15,841 nucleotides of DNA. Origin: DAOTWP01 sp034435675 (GTDB taxonomy: Bacteria; Chloroflexota; Anaerolineae; Aggregatilineales; Phototrophicaceae). Location of the stretch: NCBI GenBank assembly GCA_034435675.1, contig DAOTWP010000359.1, forward strand, positions 1-15,841. Reading direction: 5' to 3'. A model generated the notes under the pieces. The model saw only the letters and a list, made by a program, of their open reading frames with translations, had not been told where the DNA came from and did not search any database. Shown piece after piece: positions 5,526-12,940 of the stretch (the first letter of the stretch is position 1; every line of letters starts with the position of its first letter). A program made the translations under genes and the position numbers.

Positions 5526-5877
5526 CCTCTGAATGACGCGCGTTGGCGGACATGCCGCTGCACGTCCAGCAGAGGGCAGCGCCGCCGGAAAGCGGAATGC
5601 ATCCGGCTGAACGCGGTGGCAAGCCGCCAGATGCGCTTTAAGAAAATAATCAGGTTACCGGTGCAGGGTTGAAGCAGGGTTGTTGAAGCATGCTTCAACC
5701 CTACAAACCACATTATTCGATCAAATTCTTGAGCTGCATACAGCGACTGTGATTTACGGCTAATCCACCAGCCCGCCTCAATGAACTCAGGGCGTTTTCG
5801 GTCCGGGGTTGATCGCCCCTGCCACCGTTTCAAGGGCAGCAAGGGCAGTCTCTACCCTGCGCTCCCTGTCAGTGGGT
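5526..5877. other. Non-coding spacer with an inverted repeat
   Basis: About 350 bases between variable region B and the stop of the convergent copper-chaperone gene. A minus-strand frame across it overlaps region B antisense and resembles nothing. The clear structure is an inverted repeat at 5665-5702. Confidence 0.5.
5665..5702. repeat. Nested inverted repeat (AGGGTTGAAGC / GCTTCAACCCT)
   Basis: AGGGTTGAAGC (5665-5675) pairs perfectly with GCTTCAACCCT (5692-5702). A perfect 16-bp palindrome, TTGAAGCATGCTTCAA (5683-5698), overlaps the right arm. It lies between two convergent genes and could help end transcription, but there is no T-tract. It could also be a miniature repeat element. Confidence 0.55.
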
Positions 5878-6978
5878 TTAGCGCCCGGCGTGCGTACCGT
5901 CGCTTTCACGCACGGGCAGCGCTGTCACCAGCCGCGCGCCGGACTCGAACATCAGCGTCAGCGGCACGGCGTCACCCGGCACCAGATCCACCTGCACATC
6001 AATCAGCATCACATGCATGCCGCCCGGCTCAAACACCAGCCGCGCCCCTGCCGGAAGCACCACGCCGTCCAGCAGCGGGCGCATGGCGGCGATTTCGTTT
6101 TCGACCACCGTCTCATGCAGCTCCGTCACCAGCGCAATCTCCACCGGCACGCTGGCGCTGACCAGCCGGTCATCCGCCCCCTGGTTAAGCAGCATGAAGT
6201 AACCCGCGCTGACACTGCCGCCCATCATGCCGCCCATGCCGCCGCCCATGGGCGCTTCGGTTGCTTCGGGCGCTGCTTCGGGCGCTGCTTCGGGCGTCAT
6301 GTCCATACCGCCCATCGGCGCTGCCGTCGCGGTGGCACGCACCCACCCGCCGACCAGCACAAAGTCTGTCGCCGGGGGCGCGCTTTCCAGCACGGGCACA
6401 GCAATCAGCACATCATGCGTTTCGCCCATGCTGCTGCCATCAGCGTTGAGCAATTCGAAGGTCAGCATCAGGCTGATCGCGCCACCCGCCGGCAGATCGC
6501 GCAGCAGATCTACCAGCATGATGTGCAGCCCGCCGGGCGCCAGCGTCACCGACTCGCCCGCTGGCACGAGGATGCCTTCCACCGGCTGCATGCGCGCAAC
6601 TTCGTTTTCGACAATCGTTTCGTGGATTTCGACCACTGCCGCGACAGGCGCTGCCGCCGCCACCAGCCGCACGGGGGCATCGCCGGGGTTGGCGATGGTC
6701 ATGTACGCCGCGCTGACACTGCCACCCATGCCGCCGCCCATCTCGCCCATGGGCGCTTCGGTTGCCTCCGGTGCTGCTTCGGGGGTCATGTCCATGCCAC
6801 CCATGCCGCCGCCTGCCGCGTCCACAACCAGTGTTGCCCGCGCCCACGCGCCGGTAATATACAGTTCGGTTTCCGCTGCCATCTGTGCCTGTGCGCCCGG
6901 CTGTGCGCCCGGCACAGCAAACACCAGCAGCAGCATGATGAGTCCTGCCATTGACGCCAACGACCAACGTGCCCGCAT
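5878..6978 (-). CDS. Secreted protein with two PCu(A)C copper-chaperone domains and Met-rich loops
   Basis: 366 residues. A signal peptide (about 1-32: Arg, a hydrophobic stretch, then AQA) directs export. Two PCu(A)C (DUF461) domains follow, about 38-200 and 205-360. The copper motif H-x10-M-x21-H-x-M is complete in domain 1 (His119, Met130, His152, Met154). In domain 2 it is His288, Met299, His322 and Met324, with a spacing of 22. Each domain has, in the same loop after its first strand, a 25-40 residue insertion rich in Met, Gly, Pro and Glu (MGGMDMTPEAAPE in both), which could bind additional Cu(I). Known role: periplasmic or extracytoplasmic copper delivery, for example to the CuA site of cytochrome oxidase. 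No oxidase gene is nearby. A sigma70-type promoter lies at 7026-7054. AAAGAAAG just before ATG 6978 is a weak ribosome site. Confidence 0.85.
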   Translation of the reverse strand: MRARWSLASMAGLIMLLLVFAVPGAQPGAQAQMAAETELYITGAWARATLVVDAAGGGMGGMDMTPEAAPEATEAPMGEMGGGMGGSVSAAYMTIANPGDAPVRLVAAAAPVAAVVEIHETIVENEVARMQPVEGILVPAGESVTLAPGGLHIMLVDLLRDLPAGGAISLMLTFELLNADGSSMGETHDVLIAVPVLESAPPATDFVLVGGWVRATATAAPMGGMDMTPEAAPEAAPEATEAPMGGGMGGMMGGSVSAGYFMLLNQGADDRLVSASVPVEIALVTELHETVVENEIAAMRPLLDGVVLPAGARLVFEPGGMHVMLIDVQVDLVPGDAVPLTLMFESGARLVTALPVRESDGTHAGR

Positions 6979-7025
6979 CTTTCTTTAACCTGCGCTTTCC
7001 TGTGAAAAAATGAACAGTCGCGTAA

Positions 7026-7054
7026 ATGATACATATTCTCAGTTGTCAGGGCAA
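7026..7054 (-). promoter_or_regulatory. Sigma70-type promoter of the PCu(A)C gene
   Basis: On the minus strand, TTGCCC (7054-7049), a 17-base spacer and TATCAT (7031-7026). Transcription would start near 7019, about 40 bases before ATG 6978. Confidence 0.5.
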
Positions 7055-7121
7055 GCGCTCTGTGACATAGCGCGGGTAATCGGTTTGCCTGTCATGGGCG
7101 CTTATGCCTCCTGCCGTGCAC

Positions 7122-8195
7122 TCACGGTCGCCAGGCGTAGATGCCGCTGCGCTCGGGGTCAAGGCGCTGAACAACGCTGCCGTCCGGGCGCGCCAGGTAG
7201 AGACCGCCAGCTCTGCCCCTGTGGAATGCCAGCCAGTGCATGTCCGGTGACCAGAGCGGCGTATACTGGTTCTGACCCCAATTTTGACCTTCCCCGGTCA
7301 CACGCTGCAACTGTGTGCCATCCACACGAACACGGTAAACGGTGTAACCGGGACCGGGATAAGGCGTGGCAAACACAATCCACTGCCCATCCGGCGACCA
7401 CACGGGCACGCTGCCCACCAGATCAAGACCCGGCTGCGGCGTCAGGTTCTGCAAGCCGCTGCCGTCGGGGCGCACTAGGTACAGATGGTGGTGGATGCCG
7501 CCGCGATTGGACACAAACGCCAGCCACTGCCCATCTGGCGACCATGCCGGCGCGAAGTCGCTGCCGCTGGTGTCCGTGATGCGCTGCACGTCTGTGCCGT
7601 CGGGGCGCGCGCGGAACAAATTCGAGGTACTCGTGCCCCGCTCGGAACGAAACACGATCCACTGCCCGTCCGGCGACCACTGCGGGTTGAAGTTCTGTCC
7701 CGCGCCACCCGTGAGATTACGCTGGTCGCTGCCATCCGGGCGCACGCGGTAGATATCGCAGTCGTCACCCTGCGAAAACTCGAACAGAATCCACTGCCCG
7801 TCCGGTGACCAGACATGGTTGCGTTCGGCACGGGTGTCCTGCCGGATGCGCTGTAACGCCGTGCCATCCGGATGTGCGCGGTACATGCCGACCGTGTCCG
7901 CCGCCTGCTGGGCATGGAAGACAATCCACCGCCCATCGGCAGACCACGAAACCTGGCGATCCACAACCGGATACACAAACGGCACACGCAGCCGCCGCTC
8001 AACATCCATAAAATAGAGTGTGTTGTGCGCCTCGGAGGTATCGACGATATAGGCAAGCTCCGGCGCATCCGGACGAAGCACCCGCCCGGCAAGCAGCGCC
8101 AGCGCCGCCAGCAGCAGGCAGGCGAGACTCAGCCCCACAACAGCGCGCAGCAAAGTCAGGCTAAACGCCGCACTCAGTATTCGTCGCTCGGTCAT
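7122..8195 (-). CDS. Membrane-anchored PD40 (TolB-like) beta-propeller protein
   Basis: 357 residues, starting at ATG 8195 with a strong AAGGAGG seven bases upstream. One hydrophobic segment (about 14-39) should anchor it in the membrane, with the propeller outside. At least six PD40/WD40-like blades follow, each with a W-S-P-D-G-x-W core (WSADGRWIVF, WSPDGQWILF, WSPDGQWIVF, WSPDGQWLAF, WSPDGQWIVF, WSPDMHWLAF). Each is paired with an (R/V)PDG turn. The blades are so alike that the DNA has a recurring WSPDGQW-coding block. TolB-like propellers usually bind proteins or peptides; no enzyme domain is fused here, so substrate and partner are unknown. The last blade has Met-His in place of Gly-Gln. 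It follows the biotin-carrier gene by about 120 bases and may share its transcript. Confidence 0.8.
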   Translation of the reverse strand: MTERRILSAAFSLTLLRAVVGLSLACLLLAALALLAGRVLRPDAPELAYIVDTSEAHNTLYFMDVERRLRVPFVYPVVDRQVSWSADGRWIVFHAQQAADTVGMYRAHPDGTALQRIRQDTRAERNHVWSPDGQWILFEFSQGDDCDIYRVRPDGSDQRNLTGGAGQNFNPQWSPDGQWIVFRSERGTSTSNLFRARPDGTDVQRITDTSGSDFAPAWSPDGQWLAFVSNRGGIHHHLYLVRPDGSGLQNLTPQPGLDLVGSVPVWSPDGQWIVFATPYPGPGYTVYRVRVDGTQLQRVTGEGQNWGQNQYTPLWSPDMHWLAFHRGRAGGLYLARPDGSVVQRLDPERSGIYAWRP

Positions 8196-8315
8196 CTATG
8201 CTCCTCCTTGATGCCTGCGCCCCTGTTTATCAGAGGCATCGTGAGGGGCATCCTGCCGGAATGCGCATTCAACGTATGGCGTCAGAGGAAGCCGCTGGAG
8301 AAACACATGCGCCCA

Positions 8316-8876
8316 TTATTCCGCCGCGCCCAGTTCTACCAGCACCTGCCCGCGCTCCACGACCTGCCCTTTTTCGACCAGCACACGCGCCACCACGCTG
8401 TCACGCGGCGCTGCCACGCGCAGCTGCATCTTCATCGCTTCCAGCACCACCAGCGCCTGCCCGCGTGTCACGGCGTCACCTGCGCGCACCAGCACGTCCG
8501 TCACCTGACCGGGCATCTCGGCATGCAGCGCGGCGGCAGCGCTGCCCCCGGCGGCACGGCGGCGGCGGGTCGTGTCCGGCTGCCCCAGCGTGAAGTAGCG
8601 CCCATTGACGGCAAGATCGCGCTGGGTGCCGCGTGTAACGACATGTGCATGCGCCTGCTCGCGCGCCTGCTCGTGCGCCTGCTCGCGCGCCTGCCCGGAC
8701 GCCTGCGCAGCGCCCAACAGCAGCCACCAGCCGCCATCGCGCATCTGTGCCGCCGTGACGTGATACTGCTGCTGCGTGCCGTCCGCGCTGCTGATTACTC
8801 CGTGATAACTGCCATCTGCCTGGACTTCGAGACTCACCGTATAGGTCTGTTCATTATGGGTATAGCTGAACTGCAT
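8316..8876 (-). CDS. Biotin/lipoyl-attachment (biotin carboxyl carrier-like) protein
   Basis: 186 residues from ATG 8876; a GTG ten codons upstream is possible but less likely. The C-terminal 70 residues are a biotinyl domain: MPGQVTDVLVRAGDAV, then LEAMKMQ with the biotin-accepting Lys149, and a second half ending VLVELG. The N-terminal part (FSYTHNEQTYTVSLEV, GRYFTLGQ) resembles the carrier segment of acyl-CoA carboxylase alpha subunits or of urea/pyruvate carboxylases. Between them is a low-complexity QAREQAHEQAREQAH stretch made by a 12-bp tandem repeat, followed by RRRRAAGG. No biotin carboxylase or carboxyltransferase gene adjoins it, so it presumably serves an enzyme encoded elsewhere. 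The alternative is a lipoyl-like domain, but AMKM favours biotin. Confidence 0.75.
   Translation of the reverse strand: MQFSYTHNEQTYTVSLEVQADGSYHGVISSADGTQQQYHVTAAQMRDGGWWLLLGAAQASGQAREQAHEQAREQAHAHVVTRGTQRDLAVNGRYFTLGQPDTTRRRRAAGGSAAAALHAEMPGQVTDVLVRAGDAVTRGQALVVLEAMKMQLRVAAPRDSVVARVLVEKGQVVERGQVLVELGAAE
8651..8710. repeat. 12-bp minisatellite inside the biotin-carrier gene
   Basis: Plus-strand units GCGCCTGCTCGC, GCGCCTGCTCGT, GCGCCTGCTCGC and GCGCCTGCCCGG, then a diverged ACGCCTGCGCAG. The period is 12, so copy-number change keeps the frame. It encodes alternating QARE/QAHE units in the linker before the biotinyl domain. Confidence 0.8.
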
Positions 8877-8953
8877 GCCCGTCCGCCTGTTCACTGCTTT
8901 GCACACTACGGCGAATCATAGCGCGAATTGCCCCGCGCCGCAGGTTCAACCGC

Positions 8954-9655
8954 TCAGCGCCGTATCAGGAACGAATGGTCGCTCGCCTTCTGCCCGGTCT
9001 GAAGCTCTATCGCGCGGTCATTGATAATCTGCACGGTCAGCAGCACCTTGTCGAAATCCGCCGCGCTGGTGCCGCGAAACTGGAAGCCGCGGTAGCCTTC
9101 GCCCGCCGACACGCGAAACGCCATCGTGCGCCCGAACAGATAGCCCAGAAAGCAGAACAGACCGACGAGCGCCGGGGCGATAATCAGCGGCAGTTGATCT
9201 GCTACGCCCGCTCTGCTGCCGTTGGCAATCAGGAACAGCATGCCCGCCGTGAAGAACAGCAGCAGCGCCAGCACCAGCAGCCACAGCGGTTTGGCAAAGC
9301 CGCACGCCGCCATGTTGATGTGCGCAATCGGCAGAATCTCCCACTGCTGCCCGCTCAGGTTCGACTCGCGGATATAGACCACCTGCCGGGTAACCCGCAT
9401 GCGGTATTCCGTGCCCAGCCCGAACAGCGTTTGCAGCAGCGCGATCAGCCCGCGCTCCCGCCCGACAATATCGACCATCACATCGGCATCGCGGTCAATA
9501 TGGTAGCTGCGCAGCACAATGTGCGAGGTGTAGCGGTTGCCATAGGCAAGCCGCCGCAGCACCCACAGGCTGAACAGGATGCCGAAAAAGGCTGCCAGCG
9601 CTTCTGACGGGTTGCGCTCAATGGCGAAGACAATTTCTTCCAGAAAGTCCTGCAT
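8954..9655 (-). CDS. Membrane protein of unknown function, three predicted TM helices
   Basis: 233 residues from ATG 9655, with AGGAGG eight bases upstream. Hydrophobic helices are predicted at about 18-34, 123-145 and 155-174. Between helix 1 and 2 lies a 90-residue, mostly polar part (HIDRDADVMVDIVGRERGLIALLQTLFGLGTEYRM) that could form a beta-rich, PH-like cytoplasmic domain. After helix 3 a polar tail (FRVSAGEGYRGFQFRGTS) ends in FLIRR. I do not recognise the family. The middle and tail resemble proteins that sense or organise membranes, but that is only an impression. A promoter candidate is at 9695-9723. The biotin-carrier gene follows 78 bases after its stop and may be co-transcribed. 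Confidence 0.7.
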   Translation of the reverse strand: MQDFLEEIVFAIERNPSEALAAFFGILFSLWVLRRLAYGNRYTSHIVLRSYHIDRDADVMVDIVGRERGLIALLQTLFGLGTEYRMRVTRQVVYIRESNLSGQQWEILPIAHINMAACGFAKPLWLLVLALLLFFTAGMLFLIANGSRAGVADQLPLIIAPALVGLFCFLGYLFGRTMAFRVSAGEGYRGFQFRGTSAADFDKVLLTVQIINDRAIELQTGQKASDHSFLIRR

Positions 9656-9694
9656 GCTGGGTTCCTCCTTTGCGCCATAAAATTGTCTACCTTC

Positions 9695-9723
9695 AGCCTA
9701 ACGCGAATTCACGGCAGGCTCAA
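9695..9723 (-). promoter_or_regulatory. Putative promoter of the 3-TM membrane protein gene
   Basis: On the minus strand, TTGAGC (9723-9718), a 17-base spacer and TAGGCT (9700-9695). It lies about 40 bases before ATG 9655. Confidence 0.35.
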
Positions 9724-9883
9724 TTGAATTTTGGTTATAACCGGCGCGAATTAGGCGAAATTTCATGATCGGGCGCAGCTTGCCGCCGTGCGGGCAGGGC
9801 AATTCCGGGCTGGTTTTGTCCTGGCAGCGGGACTATGCTTGGGCGTTGTGGCAGCCGGTCCTATCGCAAGAAAGGGAGCAGTC

Positions 9884-10558
9884 GTGACCCCCGACTGGCA
9901 GCAGTGGATTGCGCGCCTGCGGGCGCTGGCGGAAGCGGGCAGCGCGTCCGACCCGCACCATTTCGACGCCGAGCGTTACGCCGCTGTGCGCGACATTTCC
10001 GCAGAGATGGCAGCGCAGTTGGCAGCGGCTGTCCCGGCAGAAAACGCGGTATCCGCGCTGGACACCGGTGTGCAGGTGACGCCCAAAGTGGATGTGCGCG
10101 GTTTTGTGCTGCACCAGAGCCGTGTGCTGCTGGTGCGCGAACTGCTGGACGGCGGGCGCTGGACATTGCCCGGCGGCTGGGCAGATGTCAACCAGACCCC
10201 GGCAGAAGCGGCAGCGCGCGAAGTGCTGGAAGAAGCCGGCTACCGCGTCCGCCCGGTGCGGCTGCTGCTGGCGGCAGACAAACGCGCCGCCCGCCATGAA
10301 CATCCCCCCCACGAACGCACGCCGATTCTTAAGCTGTTTTTCCTGTGCGACCTGCTGGACACCACGCCGGTGCAGCACACCGACACCTCGGCAAAATATA
10401 CCGAAACCAGCGAGGCAGCATTCTTTACACTGGAACAGCTTACCGCGCTGGAACTGTCTGCCGGGCGGGTGACGCTGGCGCAGTTGACACGCTGCTTTGC
10501 GCTGGCGCAGCAGCCCGCCGCCCCCGCCGACTTCGATCTACCGGACGGAAGCGCCTGA
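9884..10558 (+). CDS. NUDIX hydrolase with N-terminal helical extension
   Basis: 224 residues from GTG 9884, chosen because AAGGGAG sits five bases upstream and family members start near this W-x2-W motif. A longer frame back to 9788 adds an unlikely hydrophobic leader. Residues 4-60 (WQQWIARLRALAEAG, FDAERYAAVRDISAEM) match the NUDIX_N helical domain found before hydrolases acting on X-linked nucleoside diphosphates. The Nudix box follows: Gly98-x5-Gln104-x7-Arg112-Glu113...Glu116-Glu117-x-Gly119 within LPGGWADVNQTP. The first box Glu is replaced by Gln104, while the metal-binding REVLEE core is intact, so activity is still likely. Substrate class (nucleotide sugars, ADP-ribose or similar) is inference. 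It is divergent from the membrane protein gene and convergent with the gene at 10571. Confidence 0.82.
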   Translation: MTPDWQQWIARLRALAEAGSASDPHHFDAERYAAVRDISAEMAAQLAAAVPAENAVSALDTGVQVTPKVDVRGFVLHQSRVLLVRELLDGGRWTLPGGWADVNQTPAEAAAREVLEEAGYRVRPVRLLLAADKRAARHEHPPHERTPILKLFFLCDLLDTTPVQHTDTSAKYTETSEAAFFTLEQLTALELSAGRVTLAQLTRCFALAQQPAAPADFDLPDGSA

Positions 10559-10570
10559 ACTGCCGGATGC

Positions 10571-11302
10571 CTAAACCTGCACCCGCTGCGTGACCTTTTT
10601 GAGAGTCACGATATCCAGCGCCAGCAGCAGCGCGAAAGCAACCACCGAGAACACCAGCGCGCCGGATGCGGTTGGGTTGGATGTGAGAATCGCCAGCACG
10701 AAGAGCAGCCCAAAGAGATTACACAGCACGACCAGCGGTGCCATGAACATGCGCCACAACAGCCGGTTATTGGCTTTTTCGCTGGCGTCAATCATCTGTT
10801 GGGAGAGGCTGTTCCCGGCGATGCTCTCCCGCAGCGCGTGTGCCTGTGTTTCCCAGTAGGCGATTTCGTGGCGCGTCAGGTTTTGCCCTCTGGTGTCCAC
10901 CAGCCAGATAATTTTCAGCAGCGTGCTGCCCCGCTCTGGTTCGCGCCGGGCACGCAGGACGACAATCGCCGGGAAGCGGCTGGGGCGCATGGCGAACAGC
11001 GACCCGCCGGATCGCCCGCGCCGGTACTGCGCATAGGACTTGCCGGGTTTCGCCACCCGTTTGTAACCCTGTGACAGCAAAAAGCCATCCACCCGCGCCT
11101 GTAACACGGCACTGCTGCCGCTGAACATCAGCGTATCTTCCAGCACAATCTCATTGGGGGAAGCCAGGGTGTAATAGCCCTGCGCGAAGCCTGTAGGGGC
11201 AAGTTCACTGCGCAGGCGTTCTGCGGCGATGAAACGCTGAGTTTCGGGAGAAATCAGCTCAGACACAGGTTTGCTCCGGGCTTGCTGGACGGGCGGGTTC
11301 AT
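10571..11302 (-). CDS. Membrane protein of unknown function, two C-terminal TM helices
   Basis: 243 residues from ATG 11302. A longer frame would start at TTG 11332 and overlap the divergent small gene more. About 180 polar residues come first (FIAAERLRSELAPTGFAQGY, SGSSAVLQARVDGFLLSQGY), including a basic stretch YRRGRSGG. Two helices follow at about 184-206 and 212-231, then a short basic tail (TLKKVTQRVQV). The N-terminal domain is therefore probably cytoplasmic. No family was recognised and no catalytic motif is evident. It is convergent with the NUDIX gene, with only 12 bases between their stops. Confidence 0.65.
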   Translation of the reverse strand: MNPPVQQARSKPVSELISPETQRFIAAERLRSELAPTGFAQGYYTLASPNEIVLEDTLMFSGSSAVLQARVDGFLLSQGYKRVAKPGKSYAQYRRGRSGGSLFAMRPSRFPAIVVLRARREPERGSTLLKIIWLVDTRGQNLTRHEIAYWETQAHALRESIAGNSLSQQMIDASEKANNRLLWRMFMAPLVVLCNLFGLLFVLAILTSNPTASGALVFSVVAFALLLALDIVTLKKVTQRVQV

Positions 11303-11346
11303 CTCGGCATATGTTATACGATAGGGTAGCAATGAGGAACATGATT

Positions 11347-11622
11347 ATGGCAATCGCACACCTGAAGCCCTATGACGCATTCGTAGAGTTCTTTACCTCT
11401 TCGCCAACGCTGGAGCAAATTGTCGCTTTCCGCCGGTCAGAAGCGTCAGAGGCACGCATTGCGGCGCTGCTGGAAATAAACCGGACCGGTACGCTCAGTC
11501 CGACGGACGCCGACGAACTGGACGAACTCCTGCGGCTGGAACACAGCATGCGCAAGGCGAAAATCCGCGCCTTTGAACGGCTCGATGCCCGCCTGGACGC
11601 ATTAGAGCAGCCTGGAGTGTAA
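11347..11622 (+). CDS. Small acidic conserved-looking protein, possible antitoxin-like partner
   Basis: 91 residues from ATG 11347, with GAGGA eight bases upstream; in-frame ATGs at 11332 and 11341 are alternatives. The protein is helical and charged: HLKPYDAFVEFFTSSPTLEQ, IAALLEINRTGTLSP, then DELLRLEHSMRKAKIRAFERL. Short proteins with a SSPTLEQIVAF and ELDE..RLEH..R pattern are, to my memory, common in Chloroflexota and cyanobacteria next to HNH or PIN-type genes, so an antitoxin or accessory role is possible. No such toxin is beside it here. Its 3' end overlaps the broken end of the antisense mazF remnant, so its arrival may have destroyed that toxin gene. Confidence 0.6.
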   Translation: MAIAHLKPYDAFVEFFTSSPTLEQIVAFRRSEASEARIAALLEINRTGTLSPTDADELDELLRLEHSMRKAKIRAFERLDARLDALEQPGV

Positions 11623-11665
11623 ACTGCATCCAGACAGCGTCACCCCGGACTGGAATGTAGGTCAC
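11609..11665 (-). pseudogene. mazF: Truncated mazF toxin remnant (first 19 codons)
   Basis: Starting at GTG 11665, which overlaps the mazE stop as TAGTG, the minus strand reads VTYIPVRGDAVWMQFTLQA. This matches the usual MazF start (Y-[VI]-P-x-x-G-D-x-[VI]-W-x-x-F-x-P-Q-A). After that the sequence loses all MazF character. The expected GxEQxGxRPA motif is missing, and the DNA becomes the antisense of the small plus-strand gene. Only the first strand of the RNase fold is left, so no toxin can be made. Confidence 0.75.
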
Positions 11666-11943
11666 TACCAGACCTCATTTCCTGCGGGATCGCCAGTGTT
11701 AATTTCAGGATGGAGCATCTCGTCGGTAATCTGATCAAGCAGTGTCTCCAGCGTATAGCCGCCGGAGGTATCACCCATCTCAATAGGGGAAATTATGATC
11801 TGACCGTCAACGACACGAATATCAATTTCACTATCGTCTGCCAGTCCAGTTTCCGCAGCAAGCTCCTCCGAAATCGGCAGGGCAAGATGACTGCCCCACT
11901 TGATGACTCCGGCGCGCAGGGTCTGGTTTCCTCCCGGCGTCAA
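11665..11943 (-). CDS. mazE: MazE-family (AbrB-fold) antitoxin, orphan
   Basis: The N-terminal swapped-hairpin DNA-binding motif is VIKWGSHLALPISEELAAETG. It is followed by DDSEIDIRVVDGQIIISPI and an acidic toxin-binding tail (YTLETLLDQITDEMLHPEI) ending GNEVW, typical of MazE. The start is unclear. TTG 11943 gives 92 residues, but GGGAGG lies just downstream of it with no ATG or GTG after it, so the start may be damaged or non-canonical. A TACAAT box (11970-11965) lies 22 bases upstream of TTG. The stop overlaps the GTG of the mazF remnant in the usual coupled arrangement. With the toxin truncated, it could now only regulate itself or counter another MazF. Confidence 0.8.
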   Translation of the reverse strand: MTPGGNQTLRAGVIKWGSHLALPISEELAAETGLADDSEIDIRVVDGQIIISPIEMGDTSGGYTLETLLDQITDEMLHPEINTGDPAGNEVW

Positions 11944-12007
11944 TCCGGCATATTGTCACAACCTATTGTACACCCTACCTGGAATCTACCCGCCCGCAAG
12001 CGTCAGC

Positions 12008-12940
12008 CTAGCGCCCGCGCCCTTTGCGTTTGCGTGCCTGTTCCGCCTGCCGCAGAATATCGTTGATGTCCGGCTGTTCGCGCGGGACCTGTGGGATTTG
12101 CAGCGCCTGGTCGTCGCTCGTACCGCCTTTTTCCTTCAGTTCCTGCGCCTTCTCGCGCATCAGCGTTTCAATCTCGCCGGATTCTTCGAGCTGCCAGTAA
12201 ATCGCGTTCCAGTAGAGCACCTTGCCGATACGCTCGGCAGTCTGGCGCACGCTGTCAGCGCTGTCGCGGGCAAACGCCTCTGCCAGAAACGGCAGCGCGG
12301 CAACGTTGTTCAGGTCGCCAAGCTGAATCACCGCCTTGCGACGATCCTCAGCGTCGGGGTCTTCGCGCAGGCGCTGCACCTGGCGCTTGATGTCTTCCTG
12401 TGTCGGCTTGCGGGCAGGGTCGCGCTTTGCCGCCAGTTCCATGCGTTTGCTGCCCAGGTTCGAAGACAGCACATCGGCGGTCGGGGTGGTCATGCCCCCG
12501 GCGACCATGTTGAGATAGCCGTTGGGGTTGCCGGTCAGCAGCATGCCCATCATCAGCCCGGCACTCTGGCTGTTCTGCCGCCGCAGCGCTTCCTCCTGGG
12601 CGCGCATCTGGTCGCGCAGCAGGTCATTCTCCATCTGGTTCATGATCGTCTTGAGCTTGGCGGCTTCGTCCGGGTCACCCACTTCGCGCAGTTCGCGGAA
12701 AATGCCGAAATGCTGGCACAGGGCGTCAATCGTGTTGAAGCCCCGCTCTGCGGCGACTTTGACGCGCCTGCCCGCGTTCAGCATGGCATTACGCGCGTCC
12801 AAATCCTGTTCGCTGTTGAAGACCTCCCGCAGGGCGTCAAGCGCGCGGGTTTCCTCGACCATGCCAATAACACGCGCCACGCCCAGACGGACATTCGCTT
12901 GTGGGTGGCGCAGATTTTTGATCAGCAGTTCATGATTCAT
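12008..12940 (-). CDS. HEAT-repeat protein with charged coiled middle
   Basis: 310 residues from ATG 12940. AAGG lies about nine bases upstream and the start overlaps the upstream small frame as ATGA. Residues 1-60 are HEAT-like (LIKNLRHPQANVRLGVARVI, ALDALREVFNSEQDLDARNA). The middle is charged and helical (AAKLKTIMNQMENDLLRDQM), followed by a Gly/Met-rich stretch (GLMMGMLLTGNPNGYLNMVA). A second HEAT pair lies at about 205-245 (EDRRKAVIQLGDLNNVAALP). The C-terminus is Lys/Arg-rich (QARKRKGRGR), so nucleic-acid or acidic-partner binding is possible. HEAT solenoids are protein-interaction scaffolds; the partner is unknown. No signal peptide was seen. Confidence 0.72.
   Translation of the reverse strand: MNHELLIKNLRHPQANVRLGVARVIGMVEETRALDALREVFNSEQDLDARNAMLNAGRRVKVAAERGFNTIDALCQHFGIFRELREVGDPDEAAKLKTIMNQMENDLLRDQMRAQEEALRRQNSQSAGLMMGMLLTGNPNGYLNMVAGGMTTPTADVLSSNLGSKRMELAAKRDPARKPTQEDIKRQVQRLREDPDAEDRRKAVIQLGDLNNVAALPFLAEAFARDSADSVRQTAERIGKVLYWNAIYWQLEESGEIETLMREKAQELKEKGGTSDDQALQIPQVPREQPDINDILRQAEQARKRKGRGR

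Noticed and set aside
5375..5842. 155-codon minus-strand frame over variable region B
   Set aside because: The antisense of the FGE fragment plus spacer. No domain, and not supported by a good start.
6227..6988. 253-codon plus-strand frame opposite the copper-chaperone gene
   Set aside because: A low-complexity antisense shadow of the Met/Gly/Pro-rich PCu(A)C gene, whose copper motifs are clear on the minus strand.
9788..9883. Hydrophobic N-terminal leader of the NUDIX protein (GTG 9788 start)
   Set aside because: AAGGGAG lies directly before GTG 9884 and the known NUDIX_N start fits there. The upstream part is probably untranslated leader.
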